Positions 4,448 through 5,093 of a DNA stretch of 5,093 bases are shown one piece after another. Within the stretch, counting starts at the first letter, position 1. Each line of letters starts with the position of its first letter. Source of the DNA: Candidatus Finniella inopinata (GTDB lineage Bacteria > Pseudomonadota > Alphaproteobacteria > Paracaedibacterales > CAITNM01). The notes under the pieces are model-generated. The model was not told the DNA's origin, made no database searches, and worked only from the letters and a program-made list of their open reading frames with translations. Position numbers and translations under genes: made by a program. The stretch is from assembly GCA_945903885.1 (NCBI GenBank), contig CAMDPB010000099.1:1-5093 (forward strand), written 5' to 3'.

Positions 4448-5093
4448 TTATAATTCGCCTACATAAACGCCCATTGATTTGGCTGTTTTTACTAAAATTC
4501 CTTTTGTATCAACTGTGCTGTAAATATCAATAGTTGATTCAATTGATACTGACTCAAGCTGATTGTTGCGCCATACAACCATTTTTCCAAAATCTTGCTC
4601 GGCAACCATGTCTACTGCCTTTACTCCAAAGGCAGTTGCAAGAATTCGATCTTGGGCATTTGGTTGGCTGCCACGTTGCACATGACCCAAAATAGTGAAG
4701 CGGGTGTCAGCCTTAATACGTTCTTCAAGTTCAGCACAAAGGTATTGCGAAACTCCGCCATAACGTGGTTTGTCATTATAAGATTTTCCTTGCAAAACTG
4801 AGATATCCTCTAAAGTTTTGACAGCTTCTGAAACTATAATTAAAGAGTAATTTCGTCCAGAATTGTTGATGTTTTGAATATGTTGGCAGATTGAATCAAG
4901 CTTATAAGGAATTTCTGGGATTAATATCACATCAGCACCACCTGCAATTCCAGCAGACAGAGCAATATGACCAGCATCACGCCCCATGACTTCTAAAATC
5001 ATCACACGATCGTGACTAGCAGCGGTTGGCTGCAACCGATCAAGTGCTTCAGTAGCAACTTCAACAGCTGTACTATATCCAATGGAAAGCTCA
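4448..5093 (-). CDS. pfkA: 6-phosphofructokinase, N-terminal part outside the window
   Basis: The reading frame is open to the right edge (last full codon ends at 5092), giving 214 C-terminal residues of a protein that normally has 320-420; the TTG at 5035 is an internal leucine, not a start. The enzyme phosphorylates fructose 6-phosphate to the 1,6-bisphosphate in glycolysis. Visible motifs, numbered from the edge: IGYSTAVEVATEALDRL (4-20), SHDR with substrate-binding R29, EVMGRDAG (34-41) containing the substrate-binding MGR, GGADVILIPE, SEAVK with E89, and GHVQRG (136-141) whose H137 and R140 match the fructose-6-phosphate ligands of the E. coli enzyme. The GGDD/GGTN region that separates ATP from pyrophosphate users is not in the window, so the phosphate donor cannot be stated. 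It is the upstream partner of nadK in one transcript. Confidence 0.93.
   Translation of the reverse strand, partial: ELSIGYSTAVEVATEALDRLQPTAASHDRVMILEVMGRDAGHIALSAGIAGGADVILIPEIPYKLDSICQHIQNINNSGRNYSLIIVSEAVKTLEDISVLQGKSYNDKPRYGGVSQYLCAELEERIKADTRFTILGHVQRGSQPNAQDRILATAFGVKAVDMVAEQDFGKMVVWRNNQLESVSIESTIDIYSTVDTKGILVKTAKSMGVYVGEL

Noticed and set aside
5033..5035. TTG at 5035 as the phosphofructokinase start.
   Set aside because: The frame stays open to the window edge and the upstream codons encode conserved family sequence (IGYSTAVEVATEALDR), so the true start lies outside the window.

Overview
The window looks like a piece of a low-GC (about 40% by spot counts) alphaproteobacterial chromosome. 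The evidence is the lipA gene followed by a COQ10/RatA-type START-domain gene, a DUF3576-type lipoprotein, and an alphaproteobacterial-style NAD kinase (TPAGSTAYNLSAGGPI and TPICPFRPRRWKG segments). A 6-phosphofructokinase next to nadK is unusual for free-living alphaproteobacteria. Together with the low GC it makes me think of host-associated lineages such as Holosporales; that placement is an inference.

Layout: (i) 1-1540, minus strand, a tightly packed operon: DUF3576-like lipoprotein -> lipA -> COQ10/RatA gene. The lipoprotein stop codon is part of the lipA ribosome binding site, and lipA overlaps the next gene by 17 bp; that gene runs off the left edge. (ii) 1541-1856, an AT-rich divergent intergenic region of about 316 bp with two 21-bp-phased TTAA-N7-TTAA elements (CtrA-box-like) and a perfect 12-bp palindrome. 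(iii) 1857-3683, plus strand, a single gene for a 608-residue protein. It has a Sec-type signal peptide, two tandem copies of a module of about 95-100 residues that I do not recognise, and a ClpX-like AAA+ ATPase domain with intact Walker A, Walker B, arginine-finger and sensor-2 residues. (iv) 3680-5093, minus strand, 6-phosphofructokinase (5' end outside the window) -> nadK, separated by 3 nt.

The minus-strand genes are ordinary housekeeping: lipoyl cofactor synthesis, a probable quinone-binding protein, NADP synthesis and glycolysis. The plus-strand AAA+ gene is the outlier. It sits between two opposite-strand operons, its stop codon interlocks with that of nadK in a shared CTAG, and it joins an export signal to an ATP-dependent unfoldase-type motor that lacks ClpX's zinc domain and recognisable ClpP-docking and RKH loops. 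Because the bacterial periplasm has no ATP, the protein is either secreted to an ATP-containing place (for example host cytoplasm), anchored by an uncleaved N-terminal helix, or works in a way not yet described. This is the best candidate in the window for an undescribed system.
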